Below are positions 7,307-14,597 of a stretch of DNA of 15,908 bases, one piece after another (position 1 is the first letter of the stretch; each line of letters begins with the position of its first letter). The notes under the pieces are model-generated. The model worked only from the letters and a program-made list of their open reading frames with translations, had not been told where the DNA came from and made no database searches. Where the stretch lies: the NCBI GenBank assembly GCA_902796095.1, contig CADBNP010000249.1, positions 1 through 15,908 on the forward strand. The letters are read 5' to 3'. The DNA comes from an uncultured Aeromonadales bacterium. Lineage in GTDB: Bacteria > Pseudomonadota > Gammaproteobacteria > Enterobacterales > Succinivibrionaceae. A program made the position numbers and the translations under genes.

Positions 7307-9914
7307 AAAAATCAGAGTTTTTTATCCCGGATCGGCATTTGATGATGCCGAACCCGGAGTTTCCTTCAGAATTCTTGAGGGACGTATAAACTGCTATCTT
7401 GATATTGCAGGGGAAAACGGATCTGCAGAGAGTATTTATATCGGTACACTGCTCAAGAATATGTGCTTCAGAAACTACGGCGATTCTGAAATATCCGGCA
7501 ACATTCGTCTTTCGATCCGCATTGCCGCTGAATTCCCGACTGTAACAGAGATGGTCCCGGGTGGCGGAGAATGTGCGGATCGTGATCTGCTTGGTGTTTT
7601 CGGAAGCATCTATGCCGGTACAAATTCCTTTACCGGCGGAGAACTTACTGAGTTTATTTACAGGATCATTGCTCAGGTAAGGGATGATGAGGATCAGATC
7701 CGTCTGAAATCGAAACTGAAGAACGGGGCTGAAATTGACGGTATTTTTTCCAGACTGGGGAAGTTCGGTGGACTGGAAACCTGTGAACGCGGCACTCGCG
7801 GGGGCAGACAGACCGATGATGGCGGAGCATCACTTTCAGCTGCGGTGGAATACCTTCTTCATTACTACGGTCTGACTGTTCCATCTGATATTATTGGCAG
7901 ACTTTCCGCCGTTTCTTCTGATTATCATGAAGCTCTGTCAGCTTTTGCCTTTCAGTCAGGGATCCGCACCCGCAGGGTTGAGCTTCCCGCCGATTTTCAT
8001 GAGAGGACATCCATGAATCCTGTACTGGCGTTTCGGCGCAGCGGGGAATTTGTTAAGCCGGTTGTTCTGTTTATGGAGTTCGGATCCTGCCGGTGTTTTG
8101 ATCCTGTAAACGGTGATTTTACGAAGATAACTTCAAAAAATGCTGCTTCAGTGCTGAGTACCGCATATCAGTTTTATCCATCTCCCTGCCACGGCGTGTC
8201 TGCTCTGACGGAGATGTTTGGCTTCATAAGAGCCGGACTTGGTCGCATAAAGGGAATGTTTGTACTTTTTCTGATCATAGCCCTTCTTTTTTCTGTTACG
8301 GCACCCGGTGTATTTTTCTTTATTCTTGATACTTCAGTACCCATGGGTGACAGTACTGAAATAACTTACTTTACGGTGATCCTGATCCTGCTTGGATTAT
8401 GCAGTGTATGCGTGAGTGTCTTTCCTGAATTTGTGATCCACCTTTTTAACATGACGATGTATGAGCATCTTCAGTCTGTGCTTTTTGACAAACTGCTCAG
8501 AATGCCTGTTTCTGAATTTAAAAAATATGAATCAGGTGATCTTGTTTCCAGAATAATGGGGATTGAAAGTCTCAGAGCAAGTCTGTTCAGATGCTTCATG
8601 GGGCTGTTTAAATTTATCCTGTTTTCTCTTACAAGTCTTGCAGTGATGTTTTATATTGATTCCGGCATGATGCAGTGTACTCTTGCGGTTACTCTTCTTA
8701 TGCTTGCAGTCGTATGGTTCATCGGTTTCAGAAGATATTCATTTATCAGTGACAGAATGGAACTGTCCGGTCGCATTGACGGTATGCTCAGACAGTTTTT
8801 CAACGGTGTCGATAAAATCAGAATGGCCGGAGCAGAAGAAAATGTGCTCAGAAAGTATATGAAACTTTTTTCCGACTATGTAACTGTTGATTACTCTCTG
8901 CAGTTGTATCACACCGGGGCTGCAGTCATACGGAAAATATATGTGCCGGTCACTGTCGGTGTATTCTGCATCGCTGCCGGCGGAATGTTCGGGATCCCCA
9001 GAACTCTTCCCGTCTTCATTTCTTTTCTGGGTTCCTTCATGATTTTCCAGTCCGGCGTCGTGAGCATGATGGAAATGCTGTGGACTCTGCCGTTTCTGCG
9101 GGCGGAATACAACCGGATAAAACCTATTCTTGAGGCGGAAACTGAAAATCAGGAGAACTCATCCCCTGTTGAAGAAATTGACGGCAGCATTGAGGCATCC
9201 CATGTTTATTTTCGTTACTCGTCTGATGAGTCACCGGTGCTGGAGGATATAGATTTTAAAATCCGGCCTGGGGAGTTTGTTGCATTTGTCGGCGCTTCCG
9301 GTTCTGGTAAAAGCACCCTGCTTAAGCTGCTGCTGGGTTTTCTGAGTCCGGACAGCGGTGTGGTGTATTACGGCGACAGAGATCTGTCGGGAATTGAACT
9401 TGGTTCCCTAAGACATCAGATGGGCGTGATCCTTCAGACCGGCAGAATTTTTAACGGCAGCATACTTGAGAATGTGACTTTCGGTACATCCGGGTACTCC
9501 AGGGAGGATGCACTGAGAGCCATGCAGCAGGCTGAACTTACCGATCTGATTGATGAACTTCCCATGGGGATCTACACCAGGGTATCAACCGACAATCTGT
9601 CCGGCGGTCAGCAGCAGAGGATTCTTATTGCCAGGGCTCTTATCGGAAACCCGAGGATCCTTATAATGGACGAAGCCACCAGTGCTCTTGACAATATAAC
9701 CCAGCAGAGGATCCAGGATAATCTGGAAAAACTTAAAATGACCAGAATTGTAGTAGCACACCGGCTTTCCACGGTGGTTCATGCCGACAGGATTTTTGTT
9801 ATGGATCACGGGCGGATAGTTCAGTGCGGAACATACAGCGAACTGAATTCACAGCCTGGTATTTTCAGAAATCTGGCGGCAAAACAGACTCTCAGGAGAT
9901 CACAGAATGTTTAA
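7299..9914 (+). CDS. NHLM-type ABC exporter with inactive peptidase-like domain (ABC2)
   Basis: This is the second exporter half of the cassette, 871 residues. Residues 1-150 form an unrecognised beta-rich N-terminal part typical of NHLM ABC2 proteins (TIGR03797, from memory). Residues 172-295 resemble a C39 domain: DGGASLSAAVEYLLHYYG aligns with ABC1's ECGAASLAIILGFYG. The catalytic Cys corresponds to Ser178, the FEH histidine is absent (EFGSC), and only an Asp-Pro (268-269) remains, so it should not cleave. The membrane domain covers about 315-600. The ATPase has Walker A GASGSGKST (665-673), Gln713, LSGGQ (767-771), Walker B ILIMDE with Glu792, and His821, so it appears active. The ATG overlaps the ABC1 stop by eight bases, with GGAG ten bases upstream. 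It may form a heterodimer with ABC1 or act in recognition. Confidence 0.93.
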   Translation: MTEKIRVFYPGSAFDDAEPGVSFRILEGRINCYLDIAGENGSAESIYIGTLLKNMCFRNYGDSEISGNIRLSIRIAAEFPTVTEMVPGGGECADRDLLGVFGSIYAGTNSFTGGELTEFIYRIIAQVRDDEDQIRLKSKLKNGAEIDGIFSRLGKFGGLETCERGTRGGRQTDDGGASLSAAVEYLLHYYGLTVPSDIIGRLSAVSSDYHEALSAFAFQSGIRTRRVELPADFHERTSMNPVLAFRRSGEFVKPVVLFMEFGSCRCFDPVNGDFTKITSKNAASVLSTAYQFYPSPCHGVSALTEMFGFIRAGLGRIKGMFVLFLIIALLFSVTAPGVFFFILDTSVPMGDSTEITYFTVILILLGLCSVCVSVFPEFVIHLFNMTMYEHLQSVLFDKLLRMPVSEFKKYESGDLVSRIMGIESLRASLFRCFMGLFKFILFSLTSLAVMFYIDSGMMQCTLAVTLLMLAVVWFIGFRRYSFISDRMELSGRIDGMLRQFFNGVDKIRMAGAEENVLRKYMKLFSDYVTVDYSLQLYHTGAAVIRKIYVPVTVGVFCIAAGGMFGIPRTLPVFISFLGSFMIFQSGVVSMMEMLWTLPFLRAEYNRIKPILEAETENQENSSPVEEIDGSIEASHVYFRYSSDESPVLEDIDFKIRPGEFVAFVGASGSGKSTLLKLLLGFLSPDSGVVYYGDRDLSGIELGSLRHQMGVILQTGRIFNGSILENVTFGTSGYSREDALRAMQQAELTDLIDELPMGIYTRVSTDNLSGGQQQRILIARALIGNPRILIMDEATSALDNITQQRIQDNLEKLKMTRIVVAHRLSTVVHADRIFVMDHGRIVQCGTYSELNSQPGIFRNLAAKQTLRRSQNV

Positions 9915-11106
9915 AAATGTTGTGGTATCTGTATTTCTTTCCTTCTTTGTGGTGATTATTGTGCATGGAATTATTTTCGGAGGCACTGACAGGCTTGTAG
10001 ATCGTGATTTCACATCGCTGCACAGGAATGCGAGAACTGCCGCCGTTAATGATTCTGATGCCATCAGGATTGCCGGTGTATACAATAATTCGGAGTGGCT
10101 GGAGCGGCTTCTCGTTGATTCCATGAAAAAAACTGCGGAGCTGATTAACAGTCGCGGAGGCATCAGCGGCAGAAAACTTGAACTCAGTTTTCATGATGTG
10201 CAGGGAGATCAGATTGAAAACCTGGCAAGAATACAGACAGTATGTTCCCCGGCGGATGTGGCAGTGTGCGTCGGTCCGCTCAAGTCTGATTACGTGGTAC
10301 CGGCAAGATCGATAACAACTTTCTCCTCTGTGCCGCTGGTTTCCCCGTCCGCTGTTTACTCGGAAAAACTCAGAAGTCTGGATAATGACAGCTATGTGAC
10401 TTTGTTTCCTCCGTTAAAGGCTCTTGTCAATGCAACTCTTGATCATATGAACAGACAGAAGATTGATGATCTTGTCATAGTGTGTCCGGAGAACGGAACC
10501 TACGGTGATCTGTACTCCACTCTTCTTGAACGCTACAGTCAGCAGATTGGCGGTTTTCATATTATCCACCGTCTTACGTATCAGACTCCGTTTAATGAGT
10601 TTGTGGTCAGCAGTTTACTTAAAAGCGTGCTGAGCCGTCATCAGTTTGATGCTGTTTTTTATGCCGGAGGTACTGCTGATTTTGATAAATTCATGTCGGT
10701 CTACAGTTCTCTCGGTCTGTCAGTTCCTGTGTACGCCACAGAAATTATCAATACACCATCTGTCAGAGACGCCGGGTACAATACCAGAATTTATATTCCG
10801 TTTTTCAATACTGATTATCTCCAGGCCAATATAACAGGTGAATACAGAATACCTCTTGATGAAAACAATCCAGATTTCAGTTTTATGGCACAGTGGCTTA
10901 TAAATGAGGTGGCAGAATATCTGGCGGAAGGGAATTATGATCCTGTGGAAATGTCAGACAGGATAAGGAGAAAAACGGCTCTTGTCTATGAGAACATGGA
11001 TCTGAATGCTGCATTCTTTATTGACAGCATATCAGGTCCCGGGAGAGAAGATACCGCTGCCGGAGATGGCAGCGGTGAAGCTTTTACAGGGGAAAACCGA
11101 AAATAA
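9907..11106 (+). CDS. Membrane-anchored type-I periplasmic-binding-protein-like protein
   Basis: The 399 residues begin with a hydrophobic helix (about 4-25) without a lipobox or clear cleavage site, so it is probably a signal anchor holding a periplasmic domain. From residue 53 it reads as the type-I periplasmic binding fold of the branched-chain amino acid or receptor kind (Peripla_BP_6-like). Supporting motifs are AELINSRGGISGRKLEL (77-93), an HDVQGD loop, VCVGPLKSDYVVPA (120-133) and SVPLVSPSAV (141-150). The last 30 residues look disordered and Gly-rich. ATG 9907 overlaps the ABC2 stop by eight bases and has AGGAG upstream, so it is part of the operon. No matching permease is nearby, and its neighbours are exporters. 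It may sense or bind a ligand, or hold the exported peptide; the role is inferred. Confidence 0.85.
   Translation: MFKNVVVSVFLSFFVVIIVHGIIFGGTDRLVDRDFTSLHRNARTAAVNDSDAIRIAGVYNNSEWLERLLVDSMKKTAELINSRGGISGRKLELSFHDVQGDQIENLARIQTVCSPADVAVCVGPLKSDYVVPARSITTFSSVPLVSPSAVYSEKLRSLDNDSYVTLFPPLKALVNATLDHMNRQKIDDLVIVCPENGTYGDLYSTLLERYSQQIGGFHIIHRLTYQTPFNEFVVSSLLKSVLSRHQFDAVFYAGGTADFDKFMSVYSSLGLSVPVYATEIINTPSVRDAGYNTRIYIPFFNTDYLQANITGEYRIPLDENNPDFSFMAQWLINEVAEYLAEGNYDPVEMSDRIRRKTALVYENMDLNAAFFIDSISGPGREDTAAGDGSGEAFTGENRK
11053..11076. repeat. Perfect nine-base inverted repeat at the end of the binding-protein gene
   Basis: Arms ACCGCTGCC (11053-11061) and GGCAGCGGT (11068-11076) surround a six-base loop, giving a strong GC-rich hairpin. 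On the plus strand CTTTTA follows shortly, but before the gene's stop codon. On the minus strand a pyrimidine-rich stretch (ATCTTCTCTCCC) follows, 46 bases after the cysE stop. It could slow or end cysE transcription, or act in both directions, although neither strand has a good T-run. Confidence 0.55.
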
Positions 11107-11121
11107 GGAAAATATCCCGCT

Positions 11122-12081
11122 TCAGATTACGTAGTACCAGCTGTCGTCATCTTCCGGTTTTCCTGTTTTTGAAATCTGAAGTTCATGGATTCTGACGCTT
11201 ACCTTTGAACCTGGTTTTATGGACTTCGTTATAAAGGCGTTGCCTCCGATAACTGAGTCATGTCCGATAACGGTGTTTCCTCCGAGAATTGAGGCGTTGG
11301 AGTATATTGTTACGTTATCTTCGATAGTCGGATGGCGGCGGACATTTTTGAGACTCTGACCGCCCTGGGTTGACAGAGCTCCGAGTGTCACGCCCTGATA
11401 GATTTTGACGTGATCGCCTATTACGCAGGACTGACCTATAACAATACCTGTTCCGTGATCTATAAAGAAATAATGTCCAATGGTGGCATCAGGGTGAATA
11501 TCGATTCCGGTACGGCTGTGGGCATATTCCGACATGACTCTCGGGATCAGAGGAACATTAAGCAGACTGAGTTCGTGTGCAAGCCGATGGATGCTGATGG
11601 CAAAGAATCCGGGGTAAGCTACAATAATTTCCCCCGGACTGCCCGCAGCCGGATCTCCTGCATACGTAGCCTCAAGATCCTCTTCAAGTTTTGCCCGGAT
11701 GGACGGGAGTCTTTTTAGAAATTCCGTTGTGATTTCATCAGCCTTTGCCGCGTTCTCTTTCTTTATCTCATCGCTGTTTTCTTCAGACTGGTTGTTGAGA
11801 ACTCTGGATATCTGGTGGCTCAGATGAAAATGAATATCCTCAATGATGGGTGCCACAATGCTGTTAATGTTATAAATCTTGTAATTGCATGAACGGTAGT
11901 AGCCGGGGAAGAGAAGCTTCAGCAGATTGCGGATACACTCGAATATGGTCTCCCGATCAGGCTGATGGAAGATGTTTTCCATATTGTCGATGGCTCGTTT
12001 AGAGGAGTAGTCTTCGAGCAGGTTCTTCGTCAGTTCGTGCAGATCCATGCTGATTTTGTCTCTTTGTTCTTCAGTTATCAT
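11122..12081 (-). CDS. cysE: Serine O-acetyltransferase
   Basis: This cytosolic enzyme transfers acetyl from acetyl-CoA to L-serine, giving O-acetylserine for cysteine synthesis. The 319 residues fit the longer SAT form, with an alpha-helical N-terminal domain up to about 185 and a left-handed beta-helix of hexapeptide repeats after it. Asp194 and His209 have the same 15-residue spacing as the catalytic pair of E. coli CysE (Asp143/His158), and His250 in RRHPTI matches its His193. The last residue is Ile (SWYYVI), which in this family allows docking into cysteine synthase and formation of the cysteine synthase complex. GGGGA precedes the ATG. The gene converges on the export operon with 15 bases between stops, and the dehydrogenase lies upstream on the same strand. 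Confidence 0.95.
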   Translation of the reverse strand: MITEEQRDKISMDLHELTKNLLEDYSSKRAIDNMENIFHQPDRETIFECIRNLLKLLFPGYYRSCNYKIYNINSIVAPIIEDIHFHLSHQISRVLNNQSEENSDEIKKENAAKADEITTEFLKRLPSIRAKLEEDLEATYAGDPAAGSPGEIIVAYPGFFAISIHRLAHELSLLNVPLIPRVMSEYAHSRTGIDIHPDATIGHYFFIDHGTGIVIGQSCVIGDHVKIYQGVTLGALSTQGGQSLKNVRRHPTIEDNVTIYSNASILGGNTVIGHDSVIGGNAFITKSIKPGSKVSVRIHELQISKTGKPEDDDSWYYVI

Positions 12082-12109
12082 GTGTTCCCCAATTCGAAAC
12101 TTTTCGTTA

Positions 12110-12149
12110 CGTTAAAAAGTGTGATGTCTGTCGTTAAAAATGTAATGTC
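12110..12149. repeat. Imperfect tandem repeat in the cysE 5' region
   Basis: CGTTAAAAAGTGTGATGTC (12110-12128) and CGTTAAAAATGTAATGTC (12132-12149) are two nearly identical units starting 22 bases apart, two helical turns. A further CGTTA lies at 12105. Such spacing suits a protein binding twice on one DNA face, for example a LysR-type regulator, but no known operator was matched. Confidence 0.55.
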
Positions 12150-12150
12150 A

Positions 12151-12156
12151 ATTATA
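12151..12156 (-). promoter_or_regulatory. Possible -10 element of cysE
   Basis: The minus strand reads TATAAT at 12156-12151, 70 bases before the cysE start, but no convincing -35 lies upstream. A transcript would begin inside the tandem repeat, so a bound protein would block or steer initiation. A promoter needing an activator would explain the missing -35. Confidence 0.3.
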
Positions 12157-12221
12157 CATATCGAATATTAAAAAACCTATTCTTTTAGTATGTTTTAATT
12201 TTCTTTTTCAGAAAATATTCT

Positions 12222-13178
12222 TTAATATCCTCTGTCGGGATTTACGCGGTGAACAAGTGGCTCACCCGCCGCATAGTGTTTAAGATCTTCTGTGAACATA
12301 TCCAGAACTCTGCAGACAGTTCTTTCCAGTGTTCTCTGTCCTGCCATGTGGGGAGTAAGCAGCAGGTTCGGAGCTGAAAGCAGAGGATCATCCTTTGTCA
12401 CAGGCTCGTGTCTAATTACATCCAGGGCAGCTCCTGCCAGTTTACCGCTTTCAAGCGCTTTTATCAGACTTTCCTCGTCAATGGCACTTCCCCGTCCCAC
12501 ATTTATCAGCATGGCACCGTCACGGAGCAGATCTATCTGCCTTGAACCGATGATTCCTACGGTTTCCTCTGTCTCCGGAAGAGCCATGATCAGCAGATCT
12601 GTTTTGGAAAGAACCGAATCCAGCTCCGTGACAGGCAGAACTTCATTGTAACAGCAGGATTTTCTTATGCCTGTTTTGGAAATTCCGGTGATGCATTCCG
12701 GTTCAAAGGCCTGGAGTCTGGCTGCAGTGGTGTTTCCTATGTCTCCTGTTCCGAGAACTGTGATCCTGCTGCCGTAAATGGATCGCAGTCTGCGGTCGTT
12801 TCTCCATATGTCATGTCTCAGATCCTCCAGATATTCAGGGATCCTGCGCATAAGCATCAGGATCATCATGATTATGTGTTCCGATATGGTGACTCCGTAT
12901 GCTCCGGAAGAGCAGGAAAGCAGGCAGTCACCGGATTTAATCCTTTCAATCGTGGTGTAGCCGTTGACACCGGCGGTGGGCAGACATATCCACTTCAGGT
13001 TATCAGGAACAGCAACCCCTAGATCATATATTCCGAAGAAGATCTCGGCATCTTCAAGATTTTCTGCTGCACTTCCCGGCTTATAGAGCACGGAAAAGCC
13101 CAGCCTTTCGGCTTCTTCAGTCAGAGCCCCAAGCTTTTCCTGAGAAAGCGGTTCTGCAACGATTATGTTTCTTCCCAT
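12222..13178 (-). CDS. D-2-hydroxyacid dehydrogenase, probably NADP(H)-preferring
   Basis: This is a member of the D-isomer-specific 2-hydroxyacid dehydrogenase family, which reduces 2-oxo acids such as glyoxylate, hydroxypyruvate or pyruvate to D-hydroxy acids. At 318 residues it has the normal length for a form without an ACT domain. The cofactor motif GTGDIG is at 143-148. The catalytic trio is Arg229 (INVGRGS), Glu258 (HEPV) and His277 (TPHMAG). The end of the second Rossmann strand reads GISKTGIRK, with no acidic residue, which usually marks NADP preference (as in GhrA-like enzymes). AAAGGA lies seven to eight bases before ATG 13178. cysE follows after 140 bases on the same strand; a shared transcript is possible but unproven. 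The precise substrate cannot be told. Confidence 0.9.
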   Translation of the reverse strand: MGRNIIVAEPLSQEKLGALTEEAERLGFSVLYKPGSAAENLEDAEIFFGIYDLGVAVPDNLKWICLPTAGVNGYTTIERIKSGDCLLSCSSGAYGVTISEHIIMMILMLMRRIPEYLEDLRHDIWRNDRRLRSIYGSRITVLGTGDIGNTTAARLQAFEPECITGISKTGIRKSCCYNEVLPVTELDSVLSKTDLLIMALPETEETVGIIGSRQIDLLRDGAMLINVGRGSAIDEESLIKALESGKLAGAALDVIRHEPVTKDDPLLSAPNLLLTPHMAGQRTLERTVCRVLDMFTEDLKHYAAGEPLVHRVNPDRGY

Positions 13179-13547
13179 TTGCAGTTTCCTTTGATTTGTC
13201 TCTATAATTCTAATCGATTTTTTGTGATGAGTCTTTTTATTTAGACATCAACTTTGCTCTGAATATCTCTGATGGAAGTACGTAGTCCATATCGGGGCTG
13301 TTTTCCGGTAAAATTATAGCAGTTACTTATATCGTTAGCAGGGAAGTGAATAGCTGCCGGTGCGGAATGTCATGGTTAGACTGACTGAGAGGAGATTCCT
13401 CACTGATCCGGAATCCTGTAATGGCAGATCTGCAGTAAAACTGACATCGGGTATTTTCTATATTCGGCCGTCTGAAGCAGTTTGTCTCTGCTGCAGTAAA
13501 ATGTTATGAGCACAGTTAACTGACGTATCTGGAGTTTTGGAGTTGTT
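13179..13547. other. Divergent intergenic region
   Basis: This 369-base spacer lies between two divergently read genes. It contains an 11-base direct repeat CTGCAGTAAAA at 13430-13440 and 13491-13501, a small palindrome GAGGA-GAT-TCCTC at 13389-13401, and AT-rich sequence next to the dehydrogenase start. No credible small gene or RNA was recognised. Confidence 0.6.
13482..13510 (+). promoter_or_regulatory. Candidate promoter of the 13548 gene
   Basis: TTGTCT (13482-13487), 17 bases, then TATGAG (13505-13510), ending 37 bases before the gene start. The second copy of the CTGCAGTAAAA repeat fills most of the spacer between the two hexamers. Confidence 0.35.
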
Positions 13548-14126
13548 ATGAGTGGTATGCTTGGTGAGTTTATTGATTTGGATCTGCTGAAGAGCATGGT
13601 TCGGCAGTACGAAATCCGGTTTGAAAGACTTAAGAAGAAAAAGGAGTCAGAAATCAGTGAGAGAGCTCTGTCATGGGACTTTGCTGACATATTTGATGAT
13701 CGCAACAACGAAACTGTTGAGGGAGAACTTCAGAAACTTCGTTTTGAGTTTATGAAGAGTTTTCTTCAGAATATCAAGTCGGAGGGACTGGTTTCCGGAT
13801 TTTGCGGTTTTGATCTTGTAATGCAGTATGACAGTCATAACGAAATGTTCATTCTTGTGGATAAGTGGAGTGATCTGGATGATGAACTTATAGCCATACT
13901 GTATGATAAATGCAGGAGTTATCTTGAAAGAAATCCTTCAGACAGGTGTACAGTCGTTGAGCTGTTCGGCGAGCAGGGTATCATTGAAGGATGGACAGGA
14001 GGTGATCCGGAAATTGATAAATCCATGTCCTGGATTTCGCGGGATCGGCTGTTCTGCCGTATTGCAGGAACTGATCTGACTGTTCAGCTTATGGATTTTC
14101 TGTCCGACAAGGCAGTAAAATCCTGA
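13548..14126 (+). CDS. Unrecognised soluble protein
   Basis: This 192-residue protein matches no family I know. GGAG lies six bases before ATG 13548, a good start. The N-terminal 40 residues are strongly charged and helical, with a lysine cluster (RLKKKKESE), and may form a coiled coil. The middle (about 55-110) includes a helix followed by a likely beta-strand segment (FDLVMQYDSHNEMFILVDKW). The C-terminal part has GWTGGDPEID and ends in a helix. No membrane segment, signal peptide or metal-binding cluster is visible, so it is probably cytosolic. It is monocistronic: divergent from the dehydrogenase and followed by a terminator-like hairpin. The minus-strand frames over it look like shadows. 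Confidence 0.75.
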   Translation: MSGMLGEFIDLDLLKSMVRQYEIRFERLKKKKESEISERALSWDFADIFDDRNNETVEGELQKLRFEFMKSFLQNIKSEGLVSGFCGFDLVMQYDSHNEMFILVDKWSDLDDELIAILYDKCRSYLERNPSDRCTVVELFGEQGIIEGWTGGDPEIDKSMSWISRDRLFCRIAGTDLTVQLMDFLSDKAVKS

Positions 14127-14173
14127 ATAAAACTTCAATCAGGGAGTGATTCTGTTTCATTTTCAGCGTATAC

Positions 14174-14218
14174 CGGAGTCATCGGCGTTTTTTGGAGCTG
14201 TGACTCCGCATTTGTTTT
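14174..14218 (+). terminator. Hairpin after the 13548 gene, likely terminator
   Basis: Arms CGGAGTCA (14174-14181) and TGACTCCG (14201-14208) pair perfectly over eight bases with a 19-base loop, followed by a T-rich stretch (CATTTGTTTT). It begins 48 bases after the gene's stop. The loop is long and the T-run broken, so strength is uncertain. Confidence 0.45.
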
Positions 14219-14240
14219 CATGAAAAAAACCTGTGCCGGA

Positions 14241-14268
14241 AAAAAATGAAGGGCCCATTTCTGAGCCC
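14241..14268 (-). terminator. Possible minus-strand terminator
   Basis: On the minus strand GGGC (14268-14265) pairs with GCCC (14254-14251) around a ten-base loop, followed by TTCATTTTTTT. It lies about 330 bases past the purU stop and could end that transcript. The stem is only four GC pairs, so support is weak. Confidence 0.3.
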
Positions 14269-14288
14269 GCAAACATAAGGAGATATTT

Positions 14289-14477
14289 ATGAAAAACCAC
14301 TAGAAGAAACAAGAAAACAACAAATACCAACAACACTATGGGGTATCAGTTATGTTACTGTTATCGATTCTATTGACTGGAAGAACCGTTTTCAATGATC
14401 CCGTAGCTGTTTTGTTATTAGGATCTCTTTTTGGAAAAATATCGTGCTTTTTTGTGGTTTTTCATGCGTTCAGTTAA
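14289..14477 (+). pseudogene. Small hydrophobic reading frame with amber codon at position 5
   Basis: AAGGAG, six bases before an ATG at 14289, is among the best ribosome-binding sites in the window, yet the frame reads Met-Lys-Asn-His-TAG. Beyond the TAG the same frame stays open for 57 codons to TAA at 14475. It encodes a polar stretch (KKQENNKYQQHYG) and then a strongly hydrophobic tail, as in a small membrane protein. One G-to-A change from TGG, or C-to-T from CAG, would explain the stop. Alternatives are a four-codon leader peptide, or restart at ATG 14352 (GGGG eight bases upstream) giving a 41-residue hydrophobic peptide. The family is unknown, and the surrounding DNA is AT-richer than its neighbours. 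Confidence 0.4.
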
Positions 14478-14597
14478 TGTTTCAGTCCGGTATGGAGATC
14501 CTGAATGAACTTAAAAAGTAAATTTTAAGTCCGGATAACTTTATGATGTATCATGTGGATCCAGGATCAACACTGTCCATTAACATATCCAATAATT
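14478..14597. other. AT-rich gap before purU with an inverted repeat
   Basis: Between the small interrupted frame and the purU stop there is no credible gene. An eight-base perfect inverted repeat, ACTTAAAA (14509-14516) and TTTTAAGT (14523-14530), has a six-base loop but is all A/T apart from its outer C-G pair. No T-run after it suggests a terminator. The sequence AGTCCGG occurs at 14484 and 14528. Confidence 0.45.

Noticed and set aside
13430..13501. CRISPR-like or attachment-site repeat
   Set aside because: Only two 11-base copies occur, 61 bases apart, without further units, an integrase or a tRNA overlap.
14301..14303. TAG reassigned as a sense codon
   Set aside because: The hlyD gene ends with TAG at a normal family length, and no other gene is interrupted by TAG, so recoding across the genome is not supported.
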